Source of the DNA: JADZAI01 sp047602465
Lineage (GTDB): Bacteria > Pseudomonadota > Alphaproteobacteria > Micropepsales > Micropepsaceae
Assembly (NCBI GenBank): GCA_047602465.1
Contig: JASGHF010000001.1
Location: 2,666,001 to 2,730,000 of the forward strand
DNA length: 64,000 nucleotides
Reading direction: 5' to 3'
In this document: positions 59,669-64,000 of the stretch, piece by piece
Layout: each line of letters begins with the position of its first letter
Numbering within the stretch: position 1 is the stretch's first letter
Made by a program: the position numbers and the translations under genes
The notes under the pieces: model-generated
The model's input: only the letters and a program-made list of their open reading frames with translations
Told to the model about the DNA's origin: nothing
Databases searched by the model: none

Positions 59669-59920
59669 CTAAGCGTCGTGTTCGGCGTAGAGCGTGGCGG
59701 CTTCGGTGGCGGGGCCGCGGCGCTCGGCATGGGCGAGGACTTCGATGACACGCACCCGGCTGCCCTGGGGCAGGGTGAGGCGGTCGCCGATCTTCACGGC
59801 GTAGTGCGCCTTGTCGGTCGCCTGTCCGTTCACGCGGATGCGGCCGGCCGCGCAGATTTCCGCAGCCAGTCCGCGCGTCTTGTAGAAGCGCGCGCACCAG
59901 AGCCACTTATCGAGACGCAT
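59669..59920 (-). CDS. S4-domain RNA-binding protein (Hsp15-like)
   Basis: 83 residues. 'MRLDKWLWCARFYKTRGLAAEICAAGRIRVNG' (in part) is the S4 RNA-binding alpha-L motif, as in Hsp15, which binds stalled 50S subunits carrying nascent chains. The 'DKAHYAVKIGDRLTL' strand follows. 55 bases after the helicase stop, same strand. Confidence 0.9.
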   Translation of the reverse strand: MRLDKWLWCARFYKTRGLAAEICAAGRIRVNGQATDKAHYAVKIGDRLTLPQGSRVRVIEVLAHAERRGPATEAATLYAEHDA

Positions 59921-59975
59921 CGGCGCCCATTCCGGCAGCGGGTCGAGCCTGGCCGGCGTTTGAACTCATGCGCTG

Positions 59976-62873
<2,898 letters not shown>

Positions 62874-62999
62874 GCTGCCTTGCGCGGCGGGTGCTTACCC
62901 GGCCGTTAACCATGAGTATTCACGAACAGAGGGCACTCCCTAGCGAAATTCAGCCGTTAACGCCAATCGTGAGCGCATGGTTAAAGCGCGGAACCTCGC

Positions 63000-63067
63000 C
63001 GGAACGGAGCATGTCCGAATCACTGACCGGCCCGGAGAAGCGATTCGTTCACGCACGAGATATGGTG
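63000..63067. repeat. 68-bp direct repeat, copy A
   Basis: Begins CGGAACGGAGC and ends CGAGATATGGTG. Identical to copy B at 59 of 68 positions without a gap; the last 28 bases are the same in both. The two halves are partly complementary to one another (GCATGTCCGAATCAC against GCGATTCGTTCACGC). Confidence 0.75.
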
Positions 63068-63277
63068 GACGCGCCGCGCGGCGGACATGCGGTCGCCGCA
63101 TAGCTCGCGGAAGCCGGCATTAACCGGTGACCAGACGTCAGCCTCGCGCGCGCGTTCTTCGGGCCTATTCGCTCGCGATTATATTGCTGCGGCATTAACC
63201 ATGTCCGTTCACGGACGATCGGGCGCGCAGGTCTTAACGCGTTACCGCGCGATCAAGGTTTCCGAAGAGAACCGTGT

Positions 63278-63345
63278 CGGAACGGAGCGTGTCCGAATCG
63301 CTGACCTGCCGATTGCCGCGATTCGTTCACGCACGAGATATGGTG
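63278..63345. repeat. 68-bp direct repeat, copy B
   Basis: Its arms GCGTGTCCGAATCGC and GCGATTCGTTCACGC pair at 13 of 15 positions around a 16-base loop, a better stem than copy A. Starts 278 bases after copy A. Confidence 0.75.
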
Positions 63346-63425
63346 CCGGGCGGGTGCGCGGCGCCGGCGGCGTTCACGAATGGCGGCGGGCGGGCTTGGG
63401 GCGCGGTTAATCTTTTATCGCCCGG

Positions 63426-64000
63426 TCAGCGCCGCGCCGCGATGCAGGCGCTGAGATCGTCACGCGCAGCCAGACCGCCCGTCCATTCGATGGCGGCGAC
63501 ATCGCGTCCATCCATCGCGACGCCGAAGCCCTGTTGATCGACCATACCGCCAAGGGCTGCCTCGGCAGAGGGAACAGCGAAGAACACGATGCCGTAATCC
63601 GTCATCCAGGGCAGCGTGGCGTTGAAAACGCGGACCGTGGCCGGTTGCTCGCCGGTTTCCGACAAGGTGGCGCTGGTCTCGACCAACGAGGCGGGGCGGG
63701 GCACGTCCATGCTGAAGAAGGCGAAGATGGCCGGGTCTTTCATCCCGCCCGTCGCCAGCACGATTGTCCCCACGCCGCGGCGCAGGAACATGACCGAGCA
63801 GCCTTCCTGTCCGGCCTTGGCCGGAGGCGTGTGGAGCCACTCGCCGTTGAGGAAGGCCTGATATTTGGGATCGTTGGCGCGTTCCTGCAGCCGTTTGGCC
63901 TCGGCCCGGGCGCCTTCGGCCGCCCAGTCATGCCATTCCTCCTCGCTGTAGGACGGCGGTTCTTCGTAGGGGTAGTCTTCCTCTTCCTCGCCCCAAGCCT
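63426..64000 (-). CDS. hypothetical protein, N-terminus beyond the right edge
   Basis: The minus-strand frame is open from 63426 to the end of the window (191 residues visible) and continues past it. The visible N-terminal part is very acidic (WGEEEEDYPYEEPPSYSEEE), followed by a soluble domain 'GEWLHTPPAKAGQEGCSVMF' and 'TLPWMTDYGIVFFAVPSAEAAL'. No family recognised; starting at Met 63791 would drop clearly coding sequence. Confidence 0.65.
   Translation of the reverse strand, partial: AWGEEEEDYPYEEPPSYSEEEWHDWAAEGARAEAKRLQERANDPKYQAFLNGEWLHTPPAKAGQEGCSVMFLRRGVGTIVLATGGMKDPAIFAFFSMDVPRPASLVETSATLSETGEQPATVRVFNATLPWMTDYGIVFFAVPSAEAALGGMVDQQGFGVAMDGRDVAAIEWTGGLAARDDLSACIAARR

Larger units (their letters stand above)
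62874..63425. other. 552-bp gene-free region with structured repeats
   Basis: No plausible gene on either strand. It contains two 68-bp direct repeats (listed separately), TTAACCAT-type motifs at ~62905, ~62968 (inverted) and ~63194, other TTAAC sites, and a small hairpin GTCCG-TTCA-CGGAC near 63204. Probably regulatory or RNA-coding rather than empty. Confidence 0.6.

Overview
This is a 64-kb, GC-rich chromosomal window from an alphaproteobacterium. Inference points to the Caulobacterales or a neighbouring order. The supports are the carD / fdxA / S4-protein / SUV3-like-helicase neighbourhood at the right end, a lipoprotein resembling the Caulobacter CC0125/CC1285 family at 27.0 kb, TTAACCAT-type CtrA-like half-sites near 63 kb, and many dispersed 'CCCGGGATGACA' palindromes. 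There is no rRNA, prophage or CRISPR array; there is one tRNA (Arg-CCT) and one insertion sequence.

Layout. 0-1.7 kb: two overlapping glycosyltransferases, the first cut by the window edge. 1.9-5.7 kb: thiolase, a luciferase-like (LLM) oxidoreductase and an IS5-family element sitting exactly on the shared stop codons of two convergent genes. 5.8-11.7 kb: small housekeeping and accessory genes (methyltransferase, an AT-richer two-gene islet, GST, DsbA-like isomerase plus SDR under a divergent HxlR regulator, TonB-C protein). 11.7-16.1 kb: a probable zinc-starvation operon on the minus strand (His-rich micropeptide, ZnuC, ZnuB, COG0523 GTPase, small membrane protein, WD40-like protein) behind a Zur-box-like dyad. 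16.1-20.2 kb: cupin/LysR divergent pair, MsrA, GMC oxidoreductase with a Tat-signal partner.

20.2-24.8 kb: the most striking locus, four tandem OmpA-like outer-membrane proteins. Their periplasmic peptidoglycan-binding domain is practically identical, while exactly four segments of the barrel, matching the four surface loops, differ between copies. Next to it lie two CHAP-domain lipoproteins (24.9-26.9 kb).

27-53.6 kb: a catabolic region rich in CoA ligases, LLM oxidoreductases, SDRs, GSTs, crotonase, hot-dog protein and hydrolases. Two genes (acyl-CoA synthetase at 27.7-29.5 kb, Zn alcohol dehydrogenase at 40.4-41.4 kb) are broken by single-base frameshifts. A small GIY-YIG gene is bracketed by REP-like palindromes. 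A near-consensus promoter buried in a 32-bp dyad separates the dehydrogenase from a feruloyl-CoA-synthase-like ligase. A glpD / lipid kinase / alkylglycerone-phosphate-synthase-like trio (45.9-50.1 kb) suggests glycerolipid or ether-lipid chemistry.

53.7-55.2 kb: tRNA-Arg followed by a two-gene HNH-endonuclease islet. 55.2-64 kb: CarD, ferredoxin, TerB-like protein, a GT-C-like membrane protein, S4 protein and helicase, then a 550-bp gene-free stretch with two structured 68-bp direct repeats, and an edge-truncated hypothetical gene. Coordinates and starts were worked out by eye from sequence; no database search was run.
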